From contig JADJXA010000007.1 in assembly GCA_016716065.1 (NCBI GenBank), positions 248,001 through 312,000 on the forward strand: DNA of 64,000 bases, written 5' to 3'. The notes below the pieces were generated by a model, which saw nothing but the letters and a program-made list of their open reading frames with translations, was not told the origin of the DNA and searched no databases. A program made the translations under genes and the position numbers. Source of the DNA: Candidatus Leptovillus gracilis (GTDB lineage Bacteria; Chloroflexota; Anaerolineae; Promineifilales; Promineifilaceae). Positions 43,186 to 52,868 of the stretch are shown here, one piece after another; positions within the stretch are counted from its first letter, which is position 1, and every line of letters begins with the position of its first letter.

Positions 43186-44853
43186 TTAGGCCACATCCGC
43201 CAGGGCTTGGAAGGCGGCAAGCTGCGCCGGGTCGCCCATCACCGCTACCATGTTGCCGACGGCAAAGCGGTAGTCGGCTTGCGGATTGGGCTGCAAAACG
43301 CCATCATGGATGACCCCCACCACCGAAGCGCCCGTTTCACTGCGAATGCGCAGCTCTTCGATGGTCTTGCCCACCAACGGACTCTGATCGGCCAGCTTGA
43401 CCCAATTCAGTTCCAGCAGGCGGGCGGCGTTGCGCAGCAGGGCGATGGTGTGGTAGTCGTCGTGGGCCAGGTAGAGTGGGGCGTACAGCTCGTGGCGGAT
43501 GCTGTCGGTGTAGCGTTGAATGTCGGCCGGGGGGATTTGCAGATGGATCAACGCCTGGCGCGTCATCTCCAGGCCGGCTTCAAACTCTGGCTGCACCACT
43601 TCATACACCCCATGCTGATGCAGAACTTGCATCTGCTCAATGCCTTCTGCGCGGGCCACAATGTGAACATCCTGGTTTAACTGGCGCACCACGTCCACGA
43701 TGGATTGGGTCACGATCAGCGCCGGAGTTGTTATCAGCACCAACGATGCCTGCGCCGTTTGCGCTGCTTCCAGCACAATGTGCTGGCTGGCGTCGCCATA
43801 AATCACCGGGAAACCGGCCATACGCACCTGCTCCATCCGCCGCGCATCCAGTTCGATCACCACAAAAGTCCGCCCCAAACGCTTTAAAACCTCGGCCACG
43901 TGAAAACCAACCCGCCCACCCCCGGCCAAAATCACATGGTCGTGCAAGCCCGCCTCCGGCAGATTAATGGTCTGGATCGGTTCTCGCCGCCACCAGCGCT
44001 GCCGCAAGGCATAGAGCGGCGTCGTCAGCCCAGACACAAAAGGCGTCAGGATCATGGTGATGATGGCTACCGTCAGGACGAGAGCGTACAGGTCCTGGTT
44101 GATGGAGTTGCTGTTCAGCCCTACCCGCGCCAGCACAAAGGAGAATTCGCCCACCTGAAACAGTCCCAACCCCACCGCCAGCGGTACCACATTGCGATAC
44201 CCAAACGATACGCTAATCGTAGCAAAGATGCTCGCTTTGCCCAACATGACGATCAAGACAATACCCAACACCAGTCCCCAATTCGCCAGGAAAAAGGCCG
44301 GGTCCAGCAGCATCCCCACCGAGACAAAAAAGAGCAGGCCAAACAGGTCGCGCAGGGGAATGATGTCACTCAGCGCCTGATGGCCGTAATCGGATTCGCT
44401 GAGGACCATGCCGGCGACAAACGCGCCGAAGGCGAAAGACAGCCCAAACAGATAAGTGGCGTAGCCCACGCCCAGGCCAATGGCGGTGATCGCCAGCAAA
44501 AATAGTTCGCGGGAGTTCCAGGCAGCCACCAGCGCCAACAGCCGGGGAATAATCCGTGTGCCGATGACCACCATCAACGCCAGGAATAAGATTGCCTTAA
44601 AAATGGCCCAACCCAAAATGGGCAGCCCGGCGTCCAGGTCGTTGAGTTGGGGCAGCACTATCATCAGGGGCACGACGGCCAAATCTTGCACGATCAACAT
44701 GCCGATCATCACGCGGCTGGAAAGTGTGCCCATGCGCCCCTGAGCCATGAGGGTTTTGAGCGTCACCATGGTGCTGGAGAGGGCGATGAGGCTGCCCAGC
44801 CAGAGGGCGCTGCGCCAATCCCAGCCCAATGCCCGGCCAATGCCAAAGCCTAG
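43186..44853 (-). pseudogene. Kef-type cation/proton antiporter, 3' part, split by an IS
   Basis: C-terminal part of a monovalent cation:proton antiporter-2 protein. It contains most of the transmembrane antiporter domain ([46 protein letters not shown]) and then an RCK_N domain ([19 protein letters not shown]). It ends with an RCK_C domain ([21 protein letters not shown]). The sequence resumes at [11 protein letters not shown] directly at the IS edge. Removing the IS and one CTAG copy rejoins LLTILL to [10 protein letters not shown] in frame, giving 653 residues. An ORF running into the IS (start 44934) adds IS-derived residues and is not native. Without the first membrane helices this fragment should not work. 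Confidence 0.9.
44850..44853. repeat. Target-site duplication, left copy (CTAG)
   Basis: CTAG directly flanks the IS left end and matches the copy at 46431-46434. Confidence 0.8.
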
Positions 44854-46430
44854 CAGGCTGTCGGAAAAATATCTTCTGAAGGCCCGATGATAGACAAATA
44901 ACGATTTCAAAGCATCAAGACAAGCAGTTTGCAACTCATATTGGCCTCATTACCATGAATTTTGCACGGTTTTACAGCCCGTTTTCGGCATCAGGCAGGG
45001 GGCAATAACGCCCCATCAACCAACCTGCAAGGTATGCAATCGTTTCAAGTTGTAAGCCAGACAAACCAATGTCCATTCGCCACCGGCAGCAACCAGGCCT
45101 CGCAGAGAAAACTGACGGAAACCCAAGGTTTCCCTTGATGATACCGATAACCGGTTCAACCGTCGATTTGCGCAAACGGTAGGTGGCTTTGCCGAGGGTG
45201 GTCTGCAGTTTGTAAGCCATTTGCTCTTTGACGGAAGCATCATTGGGTGGCGGGTTGGGATTGTCCAGGAAAGGCACGCCAACCCTGATGGTGTGGGCTG
45301 CGACCGGTGGCGATGTAGGGGCCAATGCCGCGCTTCCAAGCTGGCGATGTTGTTTTCGCTGAAATAGCCGGTGTCCAAATTGACCTTTTTCGGCTGACCC
45401 ACGACTGGTGGTACGGTGTCGGAGTTGGCAGGGCGGCCTGTTTATCGTTGGTATGGTCACACAACCAATTGCCCACTACCAGACGACTGTCATGGTCAAC
45501 CACTACCTGGACGTTATAATGTTGGTCAAAGCCGCTGTTGGTGGCGTTTTTCATGATGCGCGATTCGGGGTCGGTGAAGTTGTACTGGTCTTTATCTCTG
45601 GGTCCTGGAGTGGGTGGCTGCGGTGGTTTGCCCGGCGGCTTTTTTCCCTGTGGGTCGGTCTTTTCGGCCCGGGCTTGCATCTTGGCCTCGTATTCGGCTT
45701 GCTCGGCTTCATACCGGGCCTGGGCGCGTTCCTCCAGCACCTTCTTGGCTTTCGGCCAGCCGCGCCAATTGCTGCTGGCGTCGGGCAATCTCATCGGGAA
45801 TGTTCATCTCTTCGGGCAGTTGTCCTCCATCGGCAACTTCAGCCAAAGGAACAACTCCTCGACTTCGGCTTGCAGATAGGCTTCGATAGCCAACAGCCGC
45901 TGGTAACTGACCGCTTTGCTCTTGGACGCATCGGCATGGATTTTGCTGCCATCCAGACTGACGTTACCCAATTGCAAATAGCCCATCGCCTGGGCAATCA
46001 ACAGTATCTGGACAAACAACTCTTTCAGTTCAGCCAGAAATTGCTGGCGGAAAGCCGCAATCGTGCCATGGTCGGGGTGCATGTCACCGGTAATGAAACG
46101 AAAGGGAATCACCTCATGGGTGGCGCGTTCAATCTTGCGCGAACTGAATACGCCGCTGGCATAGCTGTAGAACAGCAATCCCAACATCACTTCCGGGGCG
46201 TATGGTGGCGCACCCTGCTCACTATACTTTCTATACATGATCCCCAAATCAAGTTGGGCGACGACAGCGACAATGAAGCGAGCCAAATGGTCGGGTGGCA
46301 GGACATCGCGCAAGGTGATTTGCAGGTCCAGGGTCTTTTCGTAATCAGCAGTTCTGAATTTTCTTGCCATACCCAAAGTTTACACCGAAATCATTTTTGT
46401 TCGGAGAAACGTATCTTCTCCGACAAGCTG
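44854..46430 (-). mobile_element. IS1182-like insertion sequence, 1577 bp
   Basis: Bounded by imperfect terminal inverted repeats (CAGGCTGTCGGA on the left, CAGCTTGTCGGA read inward from the right, 10 of 12 identical) and flanked by CTAG on both sides. It carries one transposase reading frame on the minus strand, broken by frameshifts. It contains no ACGGCCGT, unlike surrounding DNA, so it looks foreign. It interrupts the Kef antiporter gene. Confidence 0.9.
44972..46370 (-). pseudogene. IS1182-family transposase, multiply frameshifted
   Basis: The N-terminal part (46370 to about 45815) reads [13 protein letters not shown], then PPDHLARFIV, then VSLDGSKIHADASKSKAVSY, which is characteristic of IS1182/DDE transposases. 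The frame then breaks near LPMEDNCP. The middle resumes in another frame with KAKKVLEERAQARYEAEQAE and KDQYNFTDPESRIMK (45240-45794). Later pieces VNLDTGYFSENNIASLEAR and KATYRLRKSTVEPVIGIIKG lie in further frames down to 44972. At least three or four frame changes are needed for one protein, so it is not functional as read. Programmed frameshifting would not explain this many breaks. Confidence 0.88.
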
Positions 46431-46434
46431 CTAG
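46431..46434. repeat. Target-site duplication, right copy (CTAG)
   Basis: Second copy of the 4-bp duplication, immediately outside the IS right end. Confidence 0.8.
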
Positions 46435-46728
46435 CAAAATGGTGAGCAGCATTTGCAGCGGCGCGCCAATGAGGGCGATGGCCCGGACGGGGCGCAGTTC
46501 TTTGAGGGAAAACTCCAGCCCCAGAGCAAACAGCAGTAGGGCGACGCCAATTTCGGCCAGCAGCTCGATGTCGTGGACATCGCTGACGCTAATGCCGCCG
46601 GTGGATGGGCCAACTATGATGCCGGCCAGGATGTAACCCAGAATGAGCGGCTGCCGCAACTGCTGGGCGATGATGCCGCCAATGAGTCCGGCCACCACAA
46701 TGATGGCGATGTCGGCTGCAATTCCCAT
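46431..46728 (-). pseudogene. Kef-type antiporter, 5' part
   Basis: First 99 codons of the antiporter ([59 protein letters not shown]) up to LLTILL at the IS junction. After the junction the frame runs into IS sequence and stops at 46345. Its continuation is at 44849 and below on the same strand. Confidence 0.9.
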
Positions 46729-46856
46729 ATGGTTTTACCCCCTGTTATCAGGCGTCGGTAGATTGACGCTGGTTTGTTTTATGCGGCTTGCGCAGAGGAT
46801 TTGGCGCTTGTTTCTGGCCGAACGGCCGTACCAATCAGCATCGTTTTGTTCAGCGT

Positions 46857-47730
46857 CTATTGTAACACGGGCAGGGTCAGGTAGTCGTCGGGCACAAACA
46901 GGCTGCCTTCGGTGGTTCCTTGCGGGGCGATCTGGCGCAAACGGCCGTTCAATTCCCCATCACCCATCTTGCCATCCAGCGCCAACCGGAACGCTGCGGC
47001 GATTTGTGTTACCTGCACGGCCGTTTCATGCACAAATTCCAGCCGGTAATGGACGACGCCCGCGTCTTGCCAGGCGGGCAGGTGGGCCACGGCCGTTTGT
47101 GCTTCCGCGCCAAACACCGTGTTGCGGCAGCCTACGTCGGCCATCACCGGATGGGAACGGCCGTGAACGTCGCGCAGTTCTACTTTGTGCTTTTCGCACG
47201 GGTGGCCGCAATCTTTGTAGCTTGTGCCGTCGGAGAGGAAGCGGCAGAAGACGCAGTGTTCGGTGTGGAAAACGGGCAGATGGTGATAGGCGATCACTTC
47301 CAGCCGCGCCGCGCCGATGGCCTGCGCCAGGGTGGTGATTTGGGCGGCGTTCAGGTCGTGGGTGGGGGCCAATCGGTCCAGACCCAGGTCAAAGAAGGTG
47401 CGCGCCGCGATGGCATTGGCGGCGTTCAGGCTGAAATCGCCGCTGAGCGGCTGCTCGGTCTGGCCTTGCAGGGCGTGCAGCAAACCGGTGGAGCGCACCA
47501 GGATGGGGCAGTTGAGCCGCAGCAGGAAGTTGACGATGCGCTGCTCTTTGGGCTTGAGGATGCGCGGGCTGGCGACGCGGGCGATGAGTCCGGCAGCTTG
47601 CACGCGCTCGACGGCCGGACGCAGGCCGTATAAGTCGAGGTAGTCCAGGGTGATGCTGGCCGGGCGCAAAGCGATGGCCGCTTCCAACTGTTCGGGGGTG
47701 CGGACGAGGAGGTGGAGAGAGGGGAGAATG
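46857..47730 (-). pseudogene. U32 peptidase, C-terminal part in a shifted frame
   Basis: Continues the gene from 49459 in another frame: LHLLVRTPEQLEAAIALRP, then LDYLDLYGLRPAVERVQ and RLNCPILVRSTGLLHAL. The end has a Cys set (CVFCRFL, CGHPCEKHKVELRD, MADVGCRNTVF) and DYLTLPVLQ. Together with the first part it would make a protein of about 860 residues, like large DUF3656-containing U32 family members. The frame switch falls at or next to the heptad tract 47731-47765. No separate ribosome site was seen. Confidence 0.8.
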
Positions 47731-49459
47731 GTGAATTGTGAATGGGGAATTGTGAATGGTGAAGTTGGGCGGTAAGAACGGCCGTGGGGTCGTTTAGGGT
47801 GATGGCGGGTGGGGCGGATTGTTGGGTTTGGAGGTGGGCGATGGCGTCGCGGCGCAGGGTGTTGAGCAGGGAGGCGGGGGCGAAGGGACGGCCGTTCAAA
47901 TCCAGCGTCAAATCAGCCAGATAGTAAGGCGTGTTGCCCAATCGTCCCAACTGCTCGCGGGCGAAGTCGGCGGTGAGGGATTGGTTGCGGGCGGCAGGCA
48001 GGGGGTCGGGCGATTGCACGGCGGCCGTGATGTGGGGCTGTTCGGCCAGGGCGACGACCATGTGCAGCGGCTGGCTTTCGTGGGCGGTGAGATGGATGGT
48101 TAACGGCCGTTGGTAAACCGGCTGGCTGGCCTGCGTGTACGGTTTCGCCGCTTTGTCCAGGTTGGGGTCGTGGGTGCGCCACACCCAATCGCCCGCCCGA
48201 ATGCGGCCAAAATCAATCTGCCCATTGCCAAAGCGCAGTTCGAGCAGAGGATTTAACCACGGAGAGGCGGAGGGCGCGGAGGTTTCTCTCTTCTTACCTC
48301 CGCGCTCTCCGCGCCCTCCGCGGTTAAAATTCTTATCTCTCTCCACCGGCGTCACCTGATAGACGCGGCCGCCTTCTTCCGGTTCGGCCGGACTGCGCCA
48401 GTTGGCGGCGTCGAAGACCAGGCCGTCGCCCGGTTTGAGCGGTGCGGCGCTGGCCGCTGCTTCGGGCTGGATGAGGACGTGATCGCGCCCGACGTGGCTG
48501 ACGACGCCGACTTTGACGCCGCGATGATTGGGGGAACGGCCGTTCACCACCGCCTGATGGTTCGTCCCGGTCACAAAATGAGGACCAAACCCGCGCGAAT
48601 ACACCTGCTGAAGCTGCAACTCCTCGGCCGGGGTGATGGTCAGGTCGCGGCCGGCCCACGCTTCGTCCACCGCCTGCCGGTAGGCGCGGGTGGTCAGGGC
48701 GACGTAATCGGCGTCTTTGTAGCGCCCTTCGATTTTCAGCGCCGCCACGCCCAGCCCCACGATGTCGGGCATCTGGTGCAGGGCGTAAAGGTCGCCGGGG
48801 GAGAGAAGATAGCGGGCGTCGTGTAACGGCCGCAGCCGATCATCCACAATCATCTGGTAAGGCAAACGGCACGCCTGGGCGCACTGGCCGCGATTGGCGC
48901 TGCGCCCGCCCCACGCCTCGGACGAGAAGCACTGCCCGGAGTAAGAGACACACAACGCGCCATGCACAAACATCTCCAGTTCGCAGGTGGTGGCGGCGCG
49001 GATGGCGCGAATATCGTCCAGCGACAATTCGCGGGCCAGCACCACCCGACTGACGCCCAACTGCTGCGCCAGGTTGATGCCTTCGGCGCTGGTCAGGCTC
49101 ATTTGGGTGCTGCCGTGGATGGCCAGGTCGGGGGCAATTTGCCGCGCCAGTTGGGCCACCGCCACGTCCTGCACGATGATGCTGTCCGCGCCGGCGGCGG
49201 CGATGTCGGCCAGGGCATGGACGGCTTCGTTGAGTTCGTGGTCGAAGACGAGGGTGTTGAAGGTGACGTAGCCTTTGACGCCGCGCTGGTGGAGGGTGCG
49301 CATGACATCGGGTAGTTCGCTGAGGGTGAAGCCGACTTTGGCGCGGGCGGTGAAGTGGTGAAGGCCGAAGTAGACGGCGTCGGCCCCGGCTTCGATGGCG
49401 GCGTGGAGTTGGGGCCAGTACCCGGCCGGACTCATGATTTCGGGTTTGTGAATGGTCAT
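47426..49459 (-). CDS. U32 family peptidase / RlhA-like protein, N-terminal part
   Basis: The first 570 residues are a U32 family protein with DUF3656. The start is PEIMSPAGYWPQLHAAIEAGADAVYFG. The middle has the conserved EMFVHGALCVSYSGQCFSS followed by RSANRGQCAQACRLPY, whose Cys residues are thought to bind an Fe-S cluster. Related proteins include RlhA, which hydroxylates 23S rRNA, and prephenate-dependent hydroxylases, so true peptidase activity is doubtful. After AQLHHSQFPIHNSPF the frame gives Ser/Pro-rich junk to 47426, while the real C terminus lies in the other frame. Family sequence also contains a heptad-like insertion near 48260-48330 (GGRGERGGKKRETSAPSAS). Confidence 0.85.
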   Translation of the reverse strand: MTIHKPEIMSPAGYWPQLHAAIEAGADAVYFGLHHFTARAKVGFTLSELPDVMRTLHQRGVKGYVTFNTLVFDHELNEAVHALADIAAAGADSIIVQDVAVAQLARQIAPDLAIHGSTQMSLTSAEGINLAQQLGVSRVVLARELSLDDIRAIRAATTCELEMFVHGALCVSYSGQCFSSEAWGGRSANRGQCAQACRLPYQMIVDDRLRPLHDARYLLSPGDLYALHQMPDIVGLGVAALKIEGRYKDADYVALTTRAYRQAVDEAWAGRDLTITPAEELQLQQVYSRGFGPHFVTGTNHQAVVNGRSPNHRGVKVGVVSHVGRDHVLIQPEAAASAAPLKPGDGLVFDAANWRSPAEPEEGGRVYQVTPVERDKNFNRGGRGERGGKKRETSAPSASPWLNPLLELRFGNGQIDFGRIRAGDWVWRTHDPNLDKAAKPYTQASQPVYQRPLTIHLTAHESQPLHMVVALAEQPHITAAVQSPDPLPAARNQSLTADFAREQLGRLGNTPYYLADLTLDLNGRPFAPASLLNTLRRDAIAHLQTQQSAPPAITLNDPTAVLTAQLHHSQFPIHNSPFSPLSTSSSAPPNSWKRPSLCARPASPWTTSTYTACVRPSSACKLPDSSPASPARASSSPKSSASSTSCCGSTAPSWCAPPVCCTPCKARPSSRSAAISA
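47731..47765. repeat. Heptad repeat at the U32 frameshift point
   Basis: Five 7-mers on the plus strand: GTGAATT, GTGAATG, GGGAATT, GTGAATG, GTGAAGT. At 35 bp this is not a multiple of three, so gain or loss of copies changes the reading frame. Confidence 0.8.
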
Positions 49460-49549
49460 GGAACTATTCTACAGGAAAGAGGGGGGTAAGGGGAACGGCC
49501 GTTAACCCCTTTGCGCAGTTGAGTCTGCCCCACTTCCCCCATTTCCTGC

Positions 49550-49555
49550 TATAAT
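49550..49555 (+). promoter_or_regulatory. -10 element upstream of NTF2-like gene
   Basis: TATAAT preceded by GC, 64 bases before the ATG at 49620, in the divergent gap with the U32 gene. No clear -35. Confidence 0.35.
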
Positions 49556-49619
49556 GTCTGCCACACCCATCATCAACCCACTGCCACTCTGGCGCTGCCT
49601 CTAGCTTCATGGAGACTTG

Positions 49620-50111
49620 ATGACCGAACCGACCACGACCCACCTGATCGAAACCTTCTACACCGCCTTCCAACGCCGCGACCACGCGGCCATGAACGCC
49701 TGTTACCATCCCAACATCCACTTCACCGACCCCGTTTTTGCCGATTTGCACGGCCGTCAGGCCAAAGCCATGTGGCATATGCTCTGCGAACGCGGCCAGG
49801 ACCTGCAAGTGACGTTTGATGGTGTCCAGGTGAACGGCCGTTCCGGGCAAGCCAACTGGCAAGCCACCTACACCTTCTCCACCGGCCGTCGCGTCCACAA
49901 CATCATTACCGCCGCCTTCCAATTTCAGGACGACCTCATCAGCCAACACCACGACCATTTTAGCCTCTGGCGCTGGACCCGCATGGCCCTCGGTCCCACC
50001 GGCCTGCTCCTCGGCTGGACCCCGATGGTACAGAAGAAAGTGAGGGCAACGGCCGCCTCCAGCCTGCAAAAATTCATCGCCCAACACCCGGAATATGGTC
50101 TTGAACCGTGA
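49620..50111 (+). CDS. NTF2-like/SnoaL-like small protein
   Basis: 163-residue protein of the nuclear transport factor 2-like fold. LIETFYTAFQRRDHAAMNACYHPNIHFTDPVFADLHGRQA matches the cone-shaped pocket start. WQATYTFSTGRRVHNIITAAFQFQDDLISQHHDHFSLW gives the later sheet strands. Such proteins are small-molecule isomerases, dehydratases or binding proteins, so the substrate cannot be told. GGAG lies 5 bases before the ATG at 49620. A TTG immediately before it (49617) is not needed. The stop codon lies inside the first heptads of the tract 50103-50165. Confidence 0.85.
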   Translation: MTEPTTTHLIETFYTAFQRRDHAAMNACYHPNIHFTDPVFADLHGRQAKAMWHMLCERGQDLQVTFDGVQVNGRSGQANWQATYTFSTGRRVHNIITAAFQFQDDLISQHHDHFSLWRWTRMALGPTGLLLGWTPMVQKKVRATAASSLQKFIAQHPEYGLEP

Positions 50112-50165
50112 ACCGTCAACCGTCAACCGTAGGCCGTTGACGGAATACGGAATACGGCTTACGAA
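50103..50165. repeat. Heptad repeat hairpin between NTF2-like gene and fdh
   Basis: Nine exact 7-bp units: GAACCGT twice, CAACCGT twice, AGGCCGT, TGACGGA, ATACGGA, ATACGGC, TTACGAA. CCGTCAAC pairs with GTTGACGG, so the centre folds as a hairpin. Confidence 0.8.
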
Positions 50166-50177
50166 ACAGGAGTTCCC

Positions 50178-52349
50178 ATGCTCACTCCCGACCGCACCAT
50201 CCGCACTACCTGCCCCTACTGCGGCGTTGGCTGCCAACTGCACCTTAACGTCAAAGACGAATTCATCTACGCCGTCGAAGCACCCTTCGACGCCGCGCCC
50301 AACTACGGCATGTTATGCGTCAAAGGACGCTTCGGCACAGATTATGTCAAACACCCCGGCCGCGTCAAAACGCCCCTCATCCGCGCCAACCGCCACGAAG
50401 GGCGCAGCGCCAAACCGGTCTGGCGCGATGCCACCTGGGACGAAGCCCTGGACTTGGTCGCCGATGAACTCGTCCGCCTGACGCAAACGCATGGCGGCGA
50501 CACTCTGGCCACCTACGCCAGCGCCAAAGCCACCAACGAAGACACCTACATCTTCCAAAAACTCATCCGCGCCCTGCTGCACACCAACAACATAGACCAC
50601 TGCGCCCGCCTCTGCCATGCCGGTTCCGTCACCGGCCTGCAGCTTGCCCTCGGCTCCAGCGCCATGTCTAACTCCATCGCCGAGATGGAACACCTGGACA
50701 CCTTTATCGTCACCGGCTCCAATACCACTGAAACCCATCCGGTCATTGCCAACTTCCTCAAGCGCGCCGTGCGCCAGAATGGGGCCACGCTCATCGTCAT
50801 AGATCCGCGTCAGGTGGGCATGACCGACTTTGCCACCCTCTGGCTGCGCCAAACCCCCGGCACAGATGTCGCCGTCTTTCAGGCGATGGCCCACGTCATC
50901 GTTAAAGAAGGGCTAGTCAATGAGGATTTTATCCGCCAGCGCACCGAAGGCTTCCAGGAATACATCGAATCCCTGGAAAGCGCCACGCCTGAATGGGCCG
51001 AAACCATCACCGGCGTACCTGCCCAATCCATCCGCGAAGCGGCCCGCCTGTACGCCAACGCCAAACGCGCCGCCATTTATTGGGGCATGGGCATCAGCCA
51101 ATCCACGCATGGAACCGACAACACCCTCACCCTGACCAACCTGGCGCTGATGTGCGGCCATGTGGGGCGCGCCGGGACCGGCCTGAATCCACTGCGCGGT
51201 CAGAACAACGTGCAGGGCTGCTCCGACAGCGGCGGCCTGCCCAACGTGTATACCGCTTACCAGAATGTGGCCGATACGGCCGTACAACAAAAATTCCAAC
51301 AGTTCTGGGGCGTCTCGCTCAATCCCCGCCCCGGCCTGACAGCTACCGAAATGGTAGACGGCGCGGTCAATGGCAGCGTGCGCGGCATGTTCATCATCGG
51401 CGAAAACCCGATGATGAGCGAACCCGACCAGGAACATACCCGCCACGCGCTGGAGCAGCTCGAACTGCTCGTCTGCCAGGACATCTTCATCAACGAAACC
51501 GGCGAATTGGCCGACGTAATTTTGCCGGCTGTCAGCTTCGCCGAAAAAGATGGCACCTTCACCAACTCCGACCGGCGCATCCAGCGCGTGCGCAAAGCGG
51601 TCGAACCGGTCGGCCAATCCCGCGCCGATTGGGATATTTTGTGCGATTTGGGCCGTCGCATCCAACAGCGCCTGGGCGTCCAGCTTTCTGCCGGCTTCGA
51701 TTATGCCCATCCCGCCGAAATCTGGGAGGAGATGCGCCAGCTTACGCCCGACTTCTACGGCATAGACTACGCCCGCCTGGAGCGCGAAGGCGGCGTCCAT
51801 TGGCCCTGCACCAGCTTCGACCACCCCGGCACGCCCTTCCTCTTCGCCGACGACTTCCCCCGCGGCAAGGGCAAATTCTGGGAAGTGACCTTTGGCACAG
51901 AATCAGAACAGCCAGACGCCGACTATCCGTTCAACCTCAGCACCGGGCGCGTGTTATACCACTGGCACGGCAGCACCATGAGCGGCCGTTCCCGCCTGGA
52001 AGAAATCTACCCCGAAGCGACGTGCGAGATAAACCCGACCGATGCGCAAGATTTAGGATTAAAGACAGGGGATTGGGTAGAAGTAGAATCCAGGCGCGGC
52101 GCGATTCAACTGCGCGCCCTTGTCACGGGCCGGTCGCCGCGGGGCACGGTGTTTATCCCGTTCCACTTTGCCGAGGCAGCGGCCAACGTCTTGACGATGG
52201 TGCAGTTGGACAAACGCGCCCAGATACCGGACTACAAGAATACGGCCGTGCGTCTCCACCCCACCACACCCCCTTCTGACTGGGACGAAGGCTACCAGCA
52301 AGACCTGCTCCAACGCGGGGCCATTAAGGACCCTGTGCAGGTTCATTAG
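50178..52349 (+). CDS. fdhA: Formate dehydrogenase, molybdopterin catalytic subunit
   Basis: 723-residue molybdopterin oxidoreductase that oxidises formate to CO2 (or the reverse). The N-terminal [4Fe-4S] motif is CPYCGVGC with the later Cys in GMLCVKG. The active-site ligand is Cys146 in CARLCHAGSVTGL, followed by the catalytic His, so this is a Cys rather than a selenocysteine enzyme. The GQNNVQGCSDSGGLPN segment and the C-terminal dinucleotide domain (STGRVLYHWHGSTMSGRS, AAANVLTMVQLDKRAQIPDYKN) match the family and length. No signal peptide is present, so it is cytoplasmic. ACAGGAG precedes the ATG. The hoxEFUYH genes follow about 520 bp downstream on the same strand, so it may use the HoxEFU diaphorase. 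Confidence 0.9.
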   Translation: MLTPDRTIRTTCPYCGVGCQLHLNVKDEFIYAVEAPFDAAPNYGMLCVKGRFGTDYVKHPGRVKTPLIRANRHEGRSAKPVWRDATWDEALDLVADELVRLTQTHGGDTLATYASAKATNEDTYIFQKLIRALLHTNNIDHCARLCHAGSVTGLQLALGSSAMSNSIAEMEHLDTFIVTGSNTTETHPVIANFLKRAVRQNGATLIVIDPRQVGMTDFATLWLRQTPGTDVAVFQAMAHVIVKEGLVNEDFIRQRTEGFQEYIESLESATPEWAETITGVPAQSIREAARLYANAKRAAIYWGMGISQSTHGTDNTLTLTNLALMCGHVGRAGTGLNPLRGQNNVQGCSDSGGLPNVYTAYQNVADTAVQQKFQQFWGVSLNPRPGLTATEMVDGAVNGSVRGMFIIGENPMMSEPDQEHTRHALEQLELLVCQDIFINETGELADVILPAVSFAEKDGTFTNSDRRIQRVRKAVEPVGQSRADWDILCDLGRRIQQRLGVQLSAGFDYAHPAEIWEEMRQLTPDFYGIDYARLEREGGVHWPCTSFDHPGTPFLFADDFPRGKGKFWEVTFGTESEQPDADYPFNLSTGRVLYHWHGSTMSGRSRLEEIYPEATCEINPTDAQDLGLKTGDWVEVESRRGAIQLRALVTGRSPRGTVFIPFHFAEAAANVLTMVQLDKRAQIPDYKNTAVRLHPTTPPSDWDEGYQQDLLQRGAIKDPVQVH

Positions 52350-52354
52350 ATGGC

Positions 52355-52422
52355 AAGGTGGCAGGGTGACAAGGTGCTAAGGTGGTAAGGTGGCATCACG
52401 TCACCCCTTCACCTTGTCACCC
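52355..52422. repeat. Octad repeat hairpin after fdh
   Basis: Five 8-bp units of AAGGTGGC type (52355-52394), then a complementary arm. GGGTGACAAGGTG (52364-52376) pairs perfectly with CACCTTGTCACCC (52410-52422). No T tract follows. Confidence 0.75.
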
Positions 52423-52524
52423 CTCACCCCCTCAGCTTTATGACATTCACATGTCAATCGTCATGCCAATTGGGTGAATATCCACACTGAACGACTGCCT
52501 TTAAAAACCGCATAATACCCGAAA

Positions 52525-52562
52525 CCAAATTGTGAATAGTTTCACAATTTGGCTGTTTTTTT
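52525..52562 (+). terminator. Intrinsic terminator downstream of fdh
   Basis: Perfect 12-bp stem CCAAATTGTGAA/TTCACAATTTGG with loop TAGT, followed by CTG and seven T. It lies between fdh and hoxE, so the two may be separate transcripts. Confidence 0.75.
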
Positions 52563-52665
52563 GTATTCACACATTCAGCGGAACGGCCAAAATCGGATTC
52601 GTAACTCAAAATCCGGCATGGTTCAAGAAGCAGAAGGTATCCTTTATAAATTAGTCGGCGAATTG

Positions 52666-52783
52666 TGATTCTTAGCGGAGCCTTCGGCCATTCGGGCCAT
52701 TCGGCTTTGGAGCGAAGAATCCCTATGGGTTGGCCGAGTGAACGGGATGCTTCACTGCGAAGACTTCGTTCAGCATGACGCTT
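52666..52783. repeat. Interspersed repeat-like element (GTCATGCTGAACGAAG type)
   Basis: On the minus strand this reads GTCATGCTGAACGAAG, then GAAGCATCCCGTTCACTC, then GGGATTCTTCGCTCC. It resembles the dispersed 'TGTCATGCTGAGCGAAGCGAAGCATC' type repeats found in gaps of many bacterial genomes. Within the window it occurs once. Confidence 0.45.
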
Positions 52784-52822
52784 CTCATGTGTAAAGGATA
52801 TTTTAACGGTCTTGAACCACAC

Positions 52823-52850
52823 CCGAAATCCGAAATCCTAAATCCGCATT
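52823..52850. repeat. Short heptad tract before hoxE
   Basis: CCGAAAT twice, CCTAAAT, CCGCATT, ending about 5 bp before the hoxE ribosome site (AAGGAGG). Confidence 0.65.
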
Positions 52851-52868
52851 CTGAAGGAGGTAAGTTGG

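Noticed and set aside
45240..46370. Programmed frameshift in the IS transposase
   Set aside because: Several separate breaks in different directions, with no single slippery site. Decay or sequence error is simpler.
50604..50640. Selenocysteine in formate dehydrogenase
   Set aside because: The active-site codon is TGC (Cys146), not TGA, so no Sec machinery is needed.
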